Origin: an uncultured Collinsella sp.
Lineage (GTDB): Bacteria; Actinomycetota; Coriobacteriia; Coriobacteriales; Coriobacteriaceae
DNA length: 23,624 nucleotides
Direction of reading: 5' to 3'
Assembly (NCBI GenBank): GCA_902494585.1
Contig: CABUUD010000019.1
Span: 1 to 23,624 of the forward strand
Numbering within the stretch: position 1 is the first letter of the stretch; the number at the start of each line of letters is the position of its first letter. Below, piece by piece: positions 7,019-13,267 of the stretch. Made by a program: the position numbers and the translations under genes. Under the pieces are notes generated by a model. It ran no database searches and was not told the DNA's origin. It saw only the letters and a list, made by a program, of their open reading frames with translations.

Positions 7019-7425
7019 TAATGAGGACTGAAACCGTCTTCATTGGCAAGTGGGGCTCGGACCTGGGCGTCTACGAGGCGAAAACGCGTTCCCATGCGCT
7101 CGTAGGAGGCATGAAGCGCCTCGAGATGAGATAGGATGCTTGCCGGAGCTCCCTGTATCTCCATCTCGACTGAGCCGTCTTCCATGTTACGCACCCAGCC
7201 GGTGAGTGCGCGTGCCTGCGCGAGGTTGGTGTTGGTAAAGCGAAAACCAACGCCTTGGACTTGCCCCGTCCAGCGCAGGAAATAGCGCAGGGGAGTGTCT
7301 TGAGTGGCCTCGTCGCTTGCGAGTACGGTAAGCCTGCGGCGCAGCTCGAGCTCGACGTTTGATGGTTTTTGAGGCTCTCGACTGCCGCCGGTGACGCTGG
7401 AGAAGAACGTATCGAAGAGGCCCAT
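7015..7425 (-). CDS. Acylphosphatase-domain protein
   Basis: The 136-residue protein carries an acylphosphatase domain from about residue 47. The catalytic Arg lies in GQVQGVGFRF and the catalytic Asn in GWVRNMEDGSVEMEIQG, both intact. Acylphosphatases hydrolyse acyl phosphates such as carbamoyl or 1,3-bisphosphoglyceryl phosphate. The first ~45 residues, with a charged stretch RRRLTVLASDEA, are an extension beyond the usual ~90-residue enzyme. The start lies 2 bp after the stop of the Gfo/Idh/MocA gene, so translation is probably coupled. Confidence 0.9.
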   Translation of the reverse strand: MGLFDTFFSSVTGGSREPQKPSNVELELRRRLTVLASDEATQDTPLRYFLRWTGQVQGVGFRFTNTNLAQARALTGWVRNMEDGSVEMEIQGAPASILSHLEALHASYERMGTRFRLVDAQVRAPLANEDGFSPHY

Positions 7426-7427
7426 CG

Positions 7428-8534
7428 CTATGCCTGCTTGCCTGCGTCGGCCGGGAAGGTTATGCCGGCCTGCTGACGCACGGCATCCATGATGCGCAGT
7501 GAGACGAGCGTGACATCGCGGTAGTGGCCGAGCTCGTGGCGTCCCGCCGGGGTCTCCCAGATTTCTTCCTTAACGTTATCGATGCCACCGATGGCGGTGA
7601 TAAAGTCCGTGAGTTCGTATTCCATAGTGTTGCTTGATTTGGGCAGGTCGAGCGCGCGGCCGTTGTCGCCCTGTTCGCGCGGTGCCTCGGTCGCCGAGCC
7701 GCGTACGACGTCGCCGCGGTAGTCGATGCGTACGTTGCGGGGCGTGGACAGATGGTCAATCTGGATGGTGCCACGCTCGCCTTCGATCTGCGAGGGCAGC
7801 AGGTCATTCGTAATTTTGGAGTGTGCGAGCTCGACGGAGATACAGCCACCGCCATAGCTGGCGAGAATGGAACCGCACCCGTCGATGGGGCCATGGGTGA
7901 GCTCTTGCGTTGAGGGGTCGAGCAGCGTGGTCATGCTGGTGAGACCAGAGGGCATGCCGAAAATCTCGACCATGGGCTCGACGGCGTAGACGCCAATGTC
8001 CATGAGGGAGCCCGAGGCCATGTGGCAGTCGAAGATATTGGTGGCGCGCCCCGCGAGGATTTCGTTGTAGCGTGAGGAATACTTGCCAAAGCGCAGCGAG
8101 GCGCGGCGAATGGGCGCAATTTCGCCCAGAGCGTCCTCAATGGCGTGGAAAGCGGGATCGTGAAGCGGGCGCATGGCCTCGAGAGCCACGACGCCAGCTG
8201 CCTCGGCAGCCCGGAAGACCTCGAGCGCTTGCGCCTCGGTGGCGCAGAAGGGCTTTTCGACGATAACGTGCTTACCGCCGGCGATGCAGGCGAGCGCCTG
8301 CTCGTGATGGAGTGCGTTGGGGCTGCCGATGTAGACGGCATCGACGTCGTCGGCGGACGCGAGCTCGTTGAGTGCGGTGAAGTTGCGTTCGCCGCCGTGC
8401 TTAGCGGTGAAGGCGGCGCCGCGATCTGCATCGCGCGAGAGCGTACCCACAAACGCGGCTTGGTCGTTGGCGTTGACGACCTGGATAAAGTCGTCGGTAA
8501 TCATGGATGTGCCGATGGTCGCTATACGCAGCAT
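7428..8534 (-). CDS. Gfo/Idh/MocA-family NAD(P)-dependent oxidoreductase
   Basis: The 368-residue protein has an N-terminal Rossmann fold (IATIGTSMITDDFI), the acceptor-site segment DDVDAVYIGSPNALHHEQAL, and the family EKP motif in VIVEKPFCATEAQAL, whose Lys is central to catalysis. The C-terminal half has GSLMDIGVYAVEPM, matching the usual (G)xLxDxGxY pattern. Such enzymes oxidise or reduce sugars, inositols or related polyols; the substrate is unknown. ATG 8534 follows GAGGGGGAT. It heads a two-gene unit with the acylphosphatase. A paralogue of the family lies at 15937-16956. Confidence 0.9.
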   Translation of the reverse strand: MLRIATIGTSMITDDFIQVVNANDQAAFVGTLSRDADRGAAFTAKHGGERNFTALNELASADDVDAVYIGSPNALHHEQALACIAGGKHVIVEKPFCATEAQALEVFRAAEAAGVVALEAMRPLHDPAFHAIEDALGEIAPIRRASLRFGKYSSRYNEILAGRATNIFDCHMASGSLMDIGVYAVEPMVEIFGMPSGLTSMTTLLDPSTQELTHGPIDGCGSILASYGGGCISVELAHSKITNDLLPSQIEGERGTIQIDHLSTPRNVRIDYRGDVVRGSATEAPREQGDNGRALDLPKSSNTMEYELTDFITAIGGIDNVKEEIWETPAGRHELGHYRDVTLVSLRIMDAVRQQAGITFPADAGKQA

Positions 8535-8538
8535 GTAT

Positions 8539-8584
8539 CCCCCTCGTGCCGTTCGGTTTACAGGATGAGTGTAGCGCGAGGGGG
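8539..8584 (-). promoter_or_regulatory. Inverted repeat around the Gfo/Idh/MocA ribosome binding site
   Basis: CCCCCTCG at 8539-8546 and CGAGGGGG at 8577-8584 are perfect complements 30 nt apart. On the - strand the proximal copy is the Shine-Dalgarno sequence, so pairing would hide it. A TACACT between the arms could instead be a -10 box, making the repeats DNA operator half-sites. Confidence 0.35.
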
Positions 8585-8609
8585 CAAGAAATGGCGTGCG
8601 AAAACGCCG

Positions 8610-9095
8610 TTACAGGTCGCTCTCGTTAAAGCCGGTGTCGATATCGAGGTTGGCTCCGTCGGCCGCGGTGGTGGCGAGCTCATCGCAGCGCTCATTGAGC
8701 TCGTGGCCGGCATGCCCCTTAACCCAGATGAACTCCACCTTATGCTTACTCTTTGCGGCAAGCAGGCGCTCCCATAGGTCGCGGTTCTTGACGGGCTGCT
8801 TGTTGGCAGTTTTCCATCCGCGCTTTTTCCAGCCGTCGATCCAGTGCTTGTTAAAGGCGTTGACGACGTACTGCGAATCGGAATGGACTTCGACCTCGCA
8901 GGGGCGGTTGAGTGCCTCGAGCGCCACGATGACCGCCATGAGCTCCATGCGGTTGTTGGTGGTCTTGGCGTAGCCACGCGAAAGCTCGGAGGTGAAGGTC
9001 TTGCCGGCGGGGTTGGTGTATTTGAGCACGGCGCCCTAGCCACCGCGTCCCGGATTAGATCGAGCCGAGCCGTCGGTATAGATGATGACCTTCAC
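8610..9095 (-). pseudogene. rnhA: Ribonuclease HI with an in-frame amber stop at codon 20
   Basis: The frame from GTG 9095 (AAAGGA 5 nt upstream) encodes a normal 161-codon RNase HI: VKVIIYTDGSARSNPGRGG, then TAG at 9038-9036, then GAVLKYTN onward. Counting through the stop, all catalytic residues are present: Asp8, Glu51 (MELMA), Asp73 (HSDSQYV), His128 and Asp138 (GHAGHELNERCDELA). The stop replaces the aromatic residue in the conserved GGYGAV segment; one base change (TAC to TAG) explains it. Restarting at GTG 9029 gives a 139-residue product lacking the first strand and Asp8, so probably inactive. Many neighbouring genes end in TAG, so codon reassignment is unlikely. Recent inactivation or a sequencing error are both possible. 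Confidence 0.85.
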
Positions 9096-9158
9096 ATGGT
9101 TCCTTTCGTTGGGTACGTTTCGTGTGAGTGACCATTGTAGCGCCATGCCCGTCGGGGG

Positions 9159-10097
9159 CTAGCAATCTCCGATTTCTACCCCGTCTTCTGACGGTTGGTC
9201 GGCATGGATGATGCGGTTGAGTTCGTCGAGGTATTGCTGCAAGAGGGGAGAGGGCTTGCGATCGTCGTGCATGATATAGCCTACGTGCATCGTTGGGGCG
9301 TCTGCTAACGGGATCGAAGCCATACCCCATTGCATTTCATTGGAGAGGACACCGGTCGACAGGGTGTAACCGTTCGACGTGATAAGTAAGTTAGTAAGTG
9401 TTCCGCGGTCTGAGATTCGTATGTTGCGGTCGCAAGGGATATGGCTAAAGGGTTCCTCGGCGTAATAGAAGGAGTTTGAGGTTCCCTGCTCAAAGCTGTA
9501 GCGCGTATAGGGCGTGAGGTCGGCAAGGGACAGCTGAGGGCGGCGTGCGAGCGGGTGGCGTTCGCTAACGAAGACGTGGACCGTCGCGTCGAAGAGGGGG
9601 TGGAAGCTCGCGCGGGCATCGGCGAAGGCCTTCTGCAGAACGCGGGCGTTAAAATCATCTAGATACAGAATGCCGATATCGCTGCGAAATGCACGGACGT
9701 CGTCGATGATTTGCGAGGTGGTGGTCTCGCGCATGATGAACTCGAACTTGCTGTCGCGGCAGCGCTCGACGACGTTGACAAAGGCCTCGACCGAAAACGC
9801 GTAGTGTTGGGCCGAGATGGCAAGGCGCGCCTGGGGTGTACCGCCGTCCTCGTAGCGGGCCTCGAGCATGTCAGCCTGCTCCACGACCTGGCGCGCATAG
9901 CCTAAAAGCTCGGTACCGTCGTTGGTGAGCGTGACGCCGCGGCTAGAGCGCGTAAAGATCTCCAGATGGAGCTCCTGTTCCAGGCTTTTGACGGCGTTTG
10001 AGATGTTGGACTGAGCGGTATAGAGGCGCTGAGCTGCGGCGTTGATTGAGCCGGACTCTGCCACGGCGATCAGAAAACGAAGCTGTTGGAGGGTCAT
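9159..10097 (-). CDS. LysR-family transcriptional regulator
   Basis: The 312-residue protein begins with the classic LysR winged helix-turn-helix (LQQLRFLIAVAESGSINAAA followed by RLYTAQSNISNAVKSLEQEL), then a linker helix and a periplasmic-binding-protein-like effector domain from about residue 90. It is divergent from the O-acetylhomoserine sulfhydrylase gene, the usual arrangement for a LysR activator and its target, and a T-N11-A type site lies between them. A role in sulfur amino-acid control, in the manner of CysB/MetR/CysR, is inferred from position alone. The start ATG 10097 has AAAGGA about 10 nt upstream. Confidence 0.93.
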   Translation of the reverse strand: MTLQQLRFLIAVAESGSINAAAQRLYTAQSNISNAVKSLEQELHLEIFTRSSRGVTLTNDGTELLGYARQVVEQADMLEARYEDGGTPQARLAISAQHYAFSVEAFVNVVERCRDSKFEFIMRETTTSQIIDDVRAFRSDIGILYLDDFNARVLQKAFADARASFHPLFDATVHVFVSERHPLARRPQLSLADLTPYTRYSFEQGTSNSFYYAEEPFSHIPCDRNIRISDRGTLTNLLITSNGYTLSTGVLSNEMQWGMASIPLADAPTMHVGYIMHDDRKPSPLLQQYLDELNRIIHADQPSEDGVEIGDC

Positions 10098-10117
10098 CGG
10101 CGCCCGTCCTTTCGATA

Positions 10118-10138
10118 GCTATCTAAAAAACAGATAAC
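10118..10138 (+). promoter_or_regulatory. Predicted LysR-type operator
   Basis: GCTATCT and AGATAAC flank a 7-nt A-rich centre, giving the T-N11-A dyad of LysR regulators. The left arm is also part of a perfect 10-bp palindrome, GATAGCTATC, at 10114-10123. The dyad centre lies about 66 bp upstream of the transcription start predicted from the promoter at 10159-10187, the standard LysR activator position. Confidence 0.65.
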
Positions 10139-10158
10139 AGGTTAGCGCTTTTAAGTGA

Positions 10159-10187
10159 TTGACCGAGCGAAACAATGCTCGTACTAT
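10159..10187 (+). promoter_or_regulatory. Promoter of the metY-type gene
   Basis: TTGACC (10159-10164) and TACTAT (10182-10187) are spaced by 17 nt, a near-consensus housekeeping promoter. The spacer holds an inverted repeat, CGAGC / GCTCG, that could be a second operator. Transcription would start near 10194, leaving a leader of about 178 nt before the metY ATG. Confidence 0.75.
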
Positions 10188-10198
10188 TCAAAACACAC

Positions 10199-10371
10199 AA
10201 AGGAGGTAGGTAATTAAGCCGACCACGGAACCGGGATGCGAAAGGAGGCCCGCATATGAATTGCTTACTAAGACGAATGCCGGGCTCCTGTTTGCGCCCG
10301 TCGGCGTGATCAGGAGACAGCGACTTACTTCTCTTACTCTTATTTACTTCTATCTGATCAAGGAGATCATC
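10199..10371 (+). promoter_or_regulatory. Structured 5' leader of the metY-type mRNA
   Basis: The leader holds two near-perfect Shine-Dalgarno sequences (AAAGGAGGT at 10199-10207, AAAGGAGG at 10241-10248) that do not belong to the main gene, whose own AAGGAG lies near 10360. The second serves a 17-codon ORF. ATGCG (10236-10240) can pair with CGCAT (10251-10255), enclosing that ribosome binding site, and CGGGCTCCT (10281-10289) can pair with AGGAGGCCCG with one bulge. The final 45 nt are pyrimidine-rich. These features suggest leader-peptide control of the downstream gene. I do not recognise a SAM-I or other known riboswitch core. Confidence 0.5.
10256..10309 (+). CDS. Leader peptide, 17 residues, Cys/Met-containing
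   Basis: A short ORF reads MNCLLRRMPGSCLRPSA and ends in TGA. It has an almost ideal ribosome binding site (AAAGGAGG, 7 nt spacing), far better than chance. It contains two cysteines, an internal methionine and rare-codon candidates (CTA, AGA, CGA), and stands upstream of a sulfur amino-acid gene. Ribosome stalling on low charged tRNA-Cys is a plausible attenuation signal. There is no run of identical codons, so the sensed amino acid is uncertain. It could also simply be a translated leader without regulatory role. Confidence 0.55.
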   Translation: MNCLLRRMPGSCLRPSA

Positions 10372-11682
10372 ATGAGCCAGTTCATCAACAACCCCGAGCA
10401 TACCTTTGGTTTCGATACCCTGCAGCTGCACGTTGGCCAGGAGAGCGCCGATCCTGCATCCGACTCCCGTGCCGTGCCTATCTACCAGACCACGAGCTAT
10501 GTGTTCCGCAACTCCCAGCATGCTGCTGACCGCTTTGGTCTTGCCGACGCCGGTAACATCTACGGTCGTCTGACCAACTCCACCCAAGGCGTCTTCGAGG
10601 ACCGCATTGCCGCGCTCGAGGGCGGCGTGGCGGGTCTTGCCGTCGCCTCCGGTGCTGCTGCCATCACCTATACCCTGCAGGCTCTTGCCCAGGCCGGTGA
10701 CCACGTGGTCGCCCAGAAGACCATCTACGGCGGTTCCTACAACCTGCTGGAGCACACGCTCTCCCAGTTTGGCGTCGAGACCACCTTCGTCGATGCCCAT
10801 AACCTGGACGAGGTCGAGGGTGCCATCAAGGACAACACCACGGTCATTTACCTCGAGACGCTCGGTAACCCCAACTCCGATATTCCCAACATCGACGCTA
10901 TCTCCGAGGTCGCCAAGAAGCATGGCCTTCCGGTTGTTGTCGATAACACCTTCGGCACCCCGTACCTCTTCCGTCCGCTGGAGCACGGCGCCAACATCGT
11001 CGTCCACTCCGCAACCAAGTTCATCGGCGGCCACGGCACCTCGCTGGGCGGTGTGATTGTCGATGGCGGCAACTTTGACTGGAAGGCGAGCGGCAAGTAT
11101 GCGCAGATCGCCGAGCCCAACCCCTCCTACCATGGCGTCTCGTTTGCCGAGGCTGCCGGTCCCGCCGCCTTCGCGACCTATGTCCGCGCCATCCTGCTGC
11201 GTGACGAGGGCGCTTGCATCAGCCCGTTTAACGCCTGGGTCCTGCTCCAGGGCACCGAGACCCTGTCGCTGCGCGTCGACCGCCATGTCGAGAACACCAA
11301 GAAGGTCGTTGAGTTCCTTGCCGGCGACAGCCACGTTGCCAAGGTGAACCACCCGAGCCTGCCCGAGCACCCCGATCACGAGCTCTATCAGAAGTACTTC
11401 CCCCGCGGCGGCGCTTCGATCTTCACCTTCGAGATCAAGGGTGGTCAGGAGGCTGCCTGGAAGTTCATCGACCACCTGCAGGTCTTCTCGCTGCTCGCCA
11501 ACGTGGCCGACGTCAAGTCGCTCGTCGTGCACCCGGCTACCACCACGCACTCCCAGCTCTCTTCCGAGGAGCTTGCCGAGCAGAACATTACGCCCTCCAC
11601 GATTCGACTTTCCATCGGTACCGAGAACGCCGAGGACATCATTTGGGATCTGAAGCAGGCCTTCGCCGCGCTGGACGAGTAA
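10372..11682 (+). CDS. metY: O-acetylhomoserine sulfhydrylase (PLP-dependent)
   Basis: The 436-residue enzyme belongs to the Cys/Met metabolism PLP family and makes homocysteine from O-acetylhomoserine and sulfide. Seen are FDTLQLHVGQ, the PIYQTTSYVF block, GNIYGRLTNSTQ, LEGGVAGLAVASGAAAI, YLETLGNPNSD, the PLP-contacting Asp of VVVDNTFGTPY and the PLP Lys216 in SATKFIGGHG. Length and the VHPATTTHSQL region fit the acetylhomoserine branch rather than cystathionine lyases. ATG 10372 has AAGGAG upstream. It is divergent from a LysR gene, has its own promoter and leader peptide, and ends in a strong terminator, so it is a single-gene unit. The exact acyl donor is inferred. Confidence 0.93.
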   Translation: MSQFINNPEHTFGFDTLQLHVGQESADPASDSRAVPIYQTTSYVFRNSQHAADRFGLADAGNIYGRLTNSTQGVFEDRIAALEGGVAGLAVASGAAAITYTLQALAQAGDHVVAQKTIYGGSYNLLEHTLSQFGVETTFVDAHNLDEVEGAIKDNTTVIYLETLGNPNSDIPNIDAISEVAKKHGLPVVVDNTFGTPYLFRPLEHGANIVVHSATKFIGGHGTSLGGVIVDGGNFDWKASGKYAQIAEPNPSYHGVSFAEAAGPAAFATYVRAILLRDEGACISPFNAWVLLQGTETLSLRVDRHVENTKKVVEFLAGDSHVAKVNHPSLPEHPDHELYQKYFPRGGASIFTFEIKGGQEAAWKFIDHLQVFSLLANVADVKSLVVHPATTTHSQLSSEELAEQNITPSTIRLSIGTENAEDIIWDLKQAFAALDE

Positions 11683-11742
11683 GGCGACTTGTGCAAGGAC
11701 CCCTTGCGACTCGATAGGTATAACTGCATAAAATGCCTGCTC

Positions 11743-11783
11743 AAGGCGCCTGTGCGAACAATGGTCGCACAGGCGCCTTTTTT
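11743..11783 (+). terminator. Intrinsic terminator of metY
   Basis: A 15-bp perfect stem, AAGGCGCCTGTGCGA / TCGCACAGGCGCCTT, with a 7-nt loop runs into TTTT, a textbook rho-independent terminator 60 bp past the stop codon. Confidence 0.92.
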
Positions 11784-11794
11784 GCATAGAGAGG

Positions 11795-11900
11795 GTGCAA
11801 AAACAGGGTTTTTGGCACGCTTTATGCATTCGAGTTGTGGAAAACTCCTGTTGAGAGGATGTGAGTTTTACGCAATTGACGTGCGCCTTTTGAGTAAAAC
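11795..11900 (+). other. Hairpin-rich non-coding segment
   Basis: Three hairpins follow each other: GTGCAAAAAC / GTTTTTGGCAC (11795-11818, 3-nt loop, one bulge), GAGTT / AACTC (11832-11847), and GTTTTAC / GTAAAAC (11865-11900), the last enclosing a small GCA/TGC stem. The stretch has no coding frame with a ribosome binding site and lies between the metY terminator and a secreted-protein gene. It could be an sRNA, the 5' leader of the downstream gene, or a dispersed intergenic repeat. Confidence 0.45.
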
Positions 11901-11994
11901 CGCAGGTCGCGATTTGCTCGGGGTACTATGCAGCGCGATCGAATCACACACAGCTCAAACGCAGCAAAAACGCACTACGGAGGTTTCCAGCTAC

Positions 11995-12771
11995 ATGAGG
12001 ATCGATTCACGAAAACCGAAGGCCGCCGCCCTTTCTGCCACGCTTGCCGTGGCGCTTTTGGTGGGTGCCGGCGTAACCGAGGCCCACGCGGCGACGCTGT
12101 CCGACGCGGTTGGGTCCGCGCCCTCCGAGACCACGTTGATGCAGCCCGTCGATTATCGCGGCGACGGTTTTGGCTCCATGCAGGAGTGGAACGCCTCCAT
12201 GGGGGCCAAGCGCGACTCTTTGGAAGTTCGCGCTCAAATTATCATGAACATGTATGGCGACTATGCCACCGATGACGAGCGCGCCGTGCTTCAAGAATGC
12301 ATCGACGGTGCGGGTAGCCTGCTGACGATGGGGGAAGTCGACGCCAAGTCGACCGAGCTCGACGAGCTTCGCTCTACGCTTGAGGATGCCAAGCGCGAGG
12401 CGCTCGAGGCTGCCGCGGCCAAAGCCGAGGCTGCTGAGGCCGTTCAGGCTTCGTATTACAATGCCGGCTCCGGCTCGTCTTACGCGTCTGCTGCGTATTA
12501 CGCGAACGGCTCGGGCCTGACGCGTTCGAGCGGCGTCAATAACTATAATGGCCGCCGCGAGACTTATTACAGCAGCAACGTGTTGTATCACCACCGCACG
12601 GGCGAATGGACGCAGGATTCCGAGGGCTTTTGGCGCGATTCTGATGGTTACTACGTCGTGGCCGCGGGCGATAAGGCTCAGGGCTCCACGTTTACCGGTT
12701 CCAAGGGCGAGTGCAAGGTCTATGACTCCGGCTGCGCAGCCGGAACCACCGACTACTACACTGGCTGGTAG
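11995..12771 (+). CDS. Secreted protein of unknown function
   Basis: The 258-residue product starts with a clear signal peptide (RK-rich start, hydrophobic ALSATLAVALLVGAGV, cleavage after AHA near residue 33). The mature part has an alpha-helical, Ala/Glu-rich segment at about 110-150, likely a coiled coil, then a Ser/Tyr/Gly-rich low-complexity linker, and a C-terminal domain with GEWTQDSEGFWRDSDGYYVV and KVYDSGCAAGTTDYYTGW. The tail, with its paired cysteines, recalls double-psi beta-barrel or 3D-type cell-wall domains, but this is a weak resemblance. ATG 11995 is preceded by ACGGAGG. I cannot assign a function; a cell-wall role is a guess. Confidence 0.8.
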   Translation: MRIDSRKPKAAALSATLAVALLVGAGVTEAHAATLSDAVGSAPSETTLMQPVDYRGDGFGSMQEWNASMGAKRDSLEVRAQIIMNMYGDYATDDERAVLQECIDGAGSLLTMGEVDAKSTELDELRSTLEDAKREALEAAAAKAEAAEAVQASYYNAGSGSSYASAAYYANGSGLTRSSGVNNYNGRRETYYSSNVLYHHRTGEWTQDSEGFWRDSDGYYVVAAGDKAQGSTFTGSKGECKVYDSGCAAGTTDYYTGW

Positions 12772-12798
12772 TTTTTCTGCATCACGGATATTTGGCGG

Positions 12799-12842
12799 AC
12801 GGGCGTCTATACCGAGCTTTAGGGCAACGTAAGGACGCCCGT
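12799..12842 (+). terminator. Hairpin after the secreted-protein gene
   Basis: ACGGGCGTC and GACGCCCGT pair perfectly over 9 bp across a 26-nt loop, followed by TTCT. The stem is strong but the loop is long and the T-tract poor, so termination is only probable. Confidence 0.4.
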
Positions 12843-12919
12843 TCTATGTATGCGTTTGAGTTAACAGAGCGCTTACCGTGGCAGTACGCCGCGCATATGG
12901 GCACGGGGCACACTAAGTC

Positions 12920-12942
12920 ACGAGAAACAAAGTCTTTCTCGT
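12920..12942 (+). promoter_or_regulatory. Hairpin abutting a ribosome binding site
   Basis: ACGAGAAA / TTTCTCGT form an 8-bp perfect stem with a 7-nt loop that ends directly at GGAGGA, the ribosome binding site of the small membrane protein at 12958. It may influence translation or transcript stability. Confidence 0.4.
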
Positions 12943-12957
12943 GGAGGAAGTGGTTCC

Positions 12958-13176
12958 ATGAACGCTCGAGATGTCGCTATTGCCGTCGTTGCCCTTTTGA
13001 TCGGATGCCTTGGTCCGACGGCGGCGCTAACTGCCGGCTTGCAGTCCGATACGGGCGCCGCTCCTGTGATTGTGGGCGCCTTGATTGCAGCGGCGCTGCT
13101 GGGAAGCGCCGGCGTGCTGCTTTGCCGCGATGACGAGGACGAGGTTCCGGAATCGCAAAATAAGCCTCAGTTTTAG
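12958..13176 (+). CDS. Small membrane protein with two predicted TM helices
   Basis: The 72-residue protein has two hydrophobic stretches, about residues 6-27 (AIAVVALLIGCLGPTAALTA) and 34-56 (APVIVGALIAAALLGSAGVL), separated by a short polar loop, and a C-terminal acidic/polar tail beginning CRDDEDEVPE. ATG 12958 follows GGAGGA with good spacing. No family is recognised. It lies alone between a secreted protein and a convergent PanE-like gene and is closed by a strong hairpin. Confidence 0.75.
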   Translation: MNARDVAIAVVALLIGCLGPTAALTAGLQSDTGAAPVIVGALIAAALLGSAGVLLCRDDEDEVPESQNKPQF

Positions 13177-13192
13177 CCTCGAGCTAAATGCA

Positions 13193-13232
13193 ACAGGCCT
13201 TCGCGAATGACGGAATCCTCGCGAAGGCCTGT
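13193..13232. terminator. Bidirectional terminator hairpin
   Basis: A 14-bp perfect stem, ACAGGCCTTCGCGA / TCGCGAAGGCCTGT, with a 12-nt loop lies between convergent genes. T-tracts are weak on both sides. Confidence 0.7.
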
Positions 13233-13267
13233 CTGCTTGTATTGCGCACATCGCGATGCGGCCGAGG

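Noticed and set aside
9036..9038. Stop-codon recoding (TAG read as an amino acid)
   Set aside because: Many genes here (nrdG, folE, HD hydrolase, folB, FKBP, rnhA neighbours) end at TAG, and no suppressor tRNA or recoding element is visible.
10199..10371. In-frame N-terminal extension of metY starting near 10212
   Set aside because: The frame is open and a strong Shine-Dalgarno lies at 10199-10207, but the only codon at proper spacing is ATT, and the extension is unlike family N-termini.
10194..10371. SAM or T-box riboswitch
   Set aside because: I could not find the conserved core motifs of either; only short stems and a leader ORF are visible.
10123..11829. A 568-codon open frame antisense to metY
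   Set aside because: It overlaps the conserved PLP enzyme completely and runs through the metY promoter and terminator; its Gly/Val/Asp-rich composition is that of a shadow frame.
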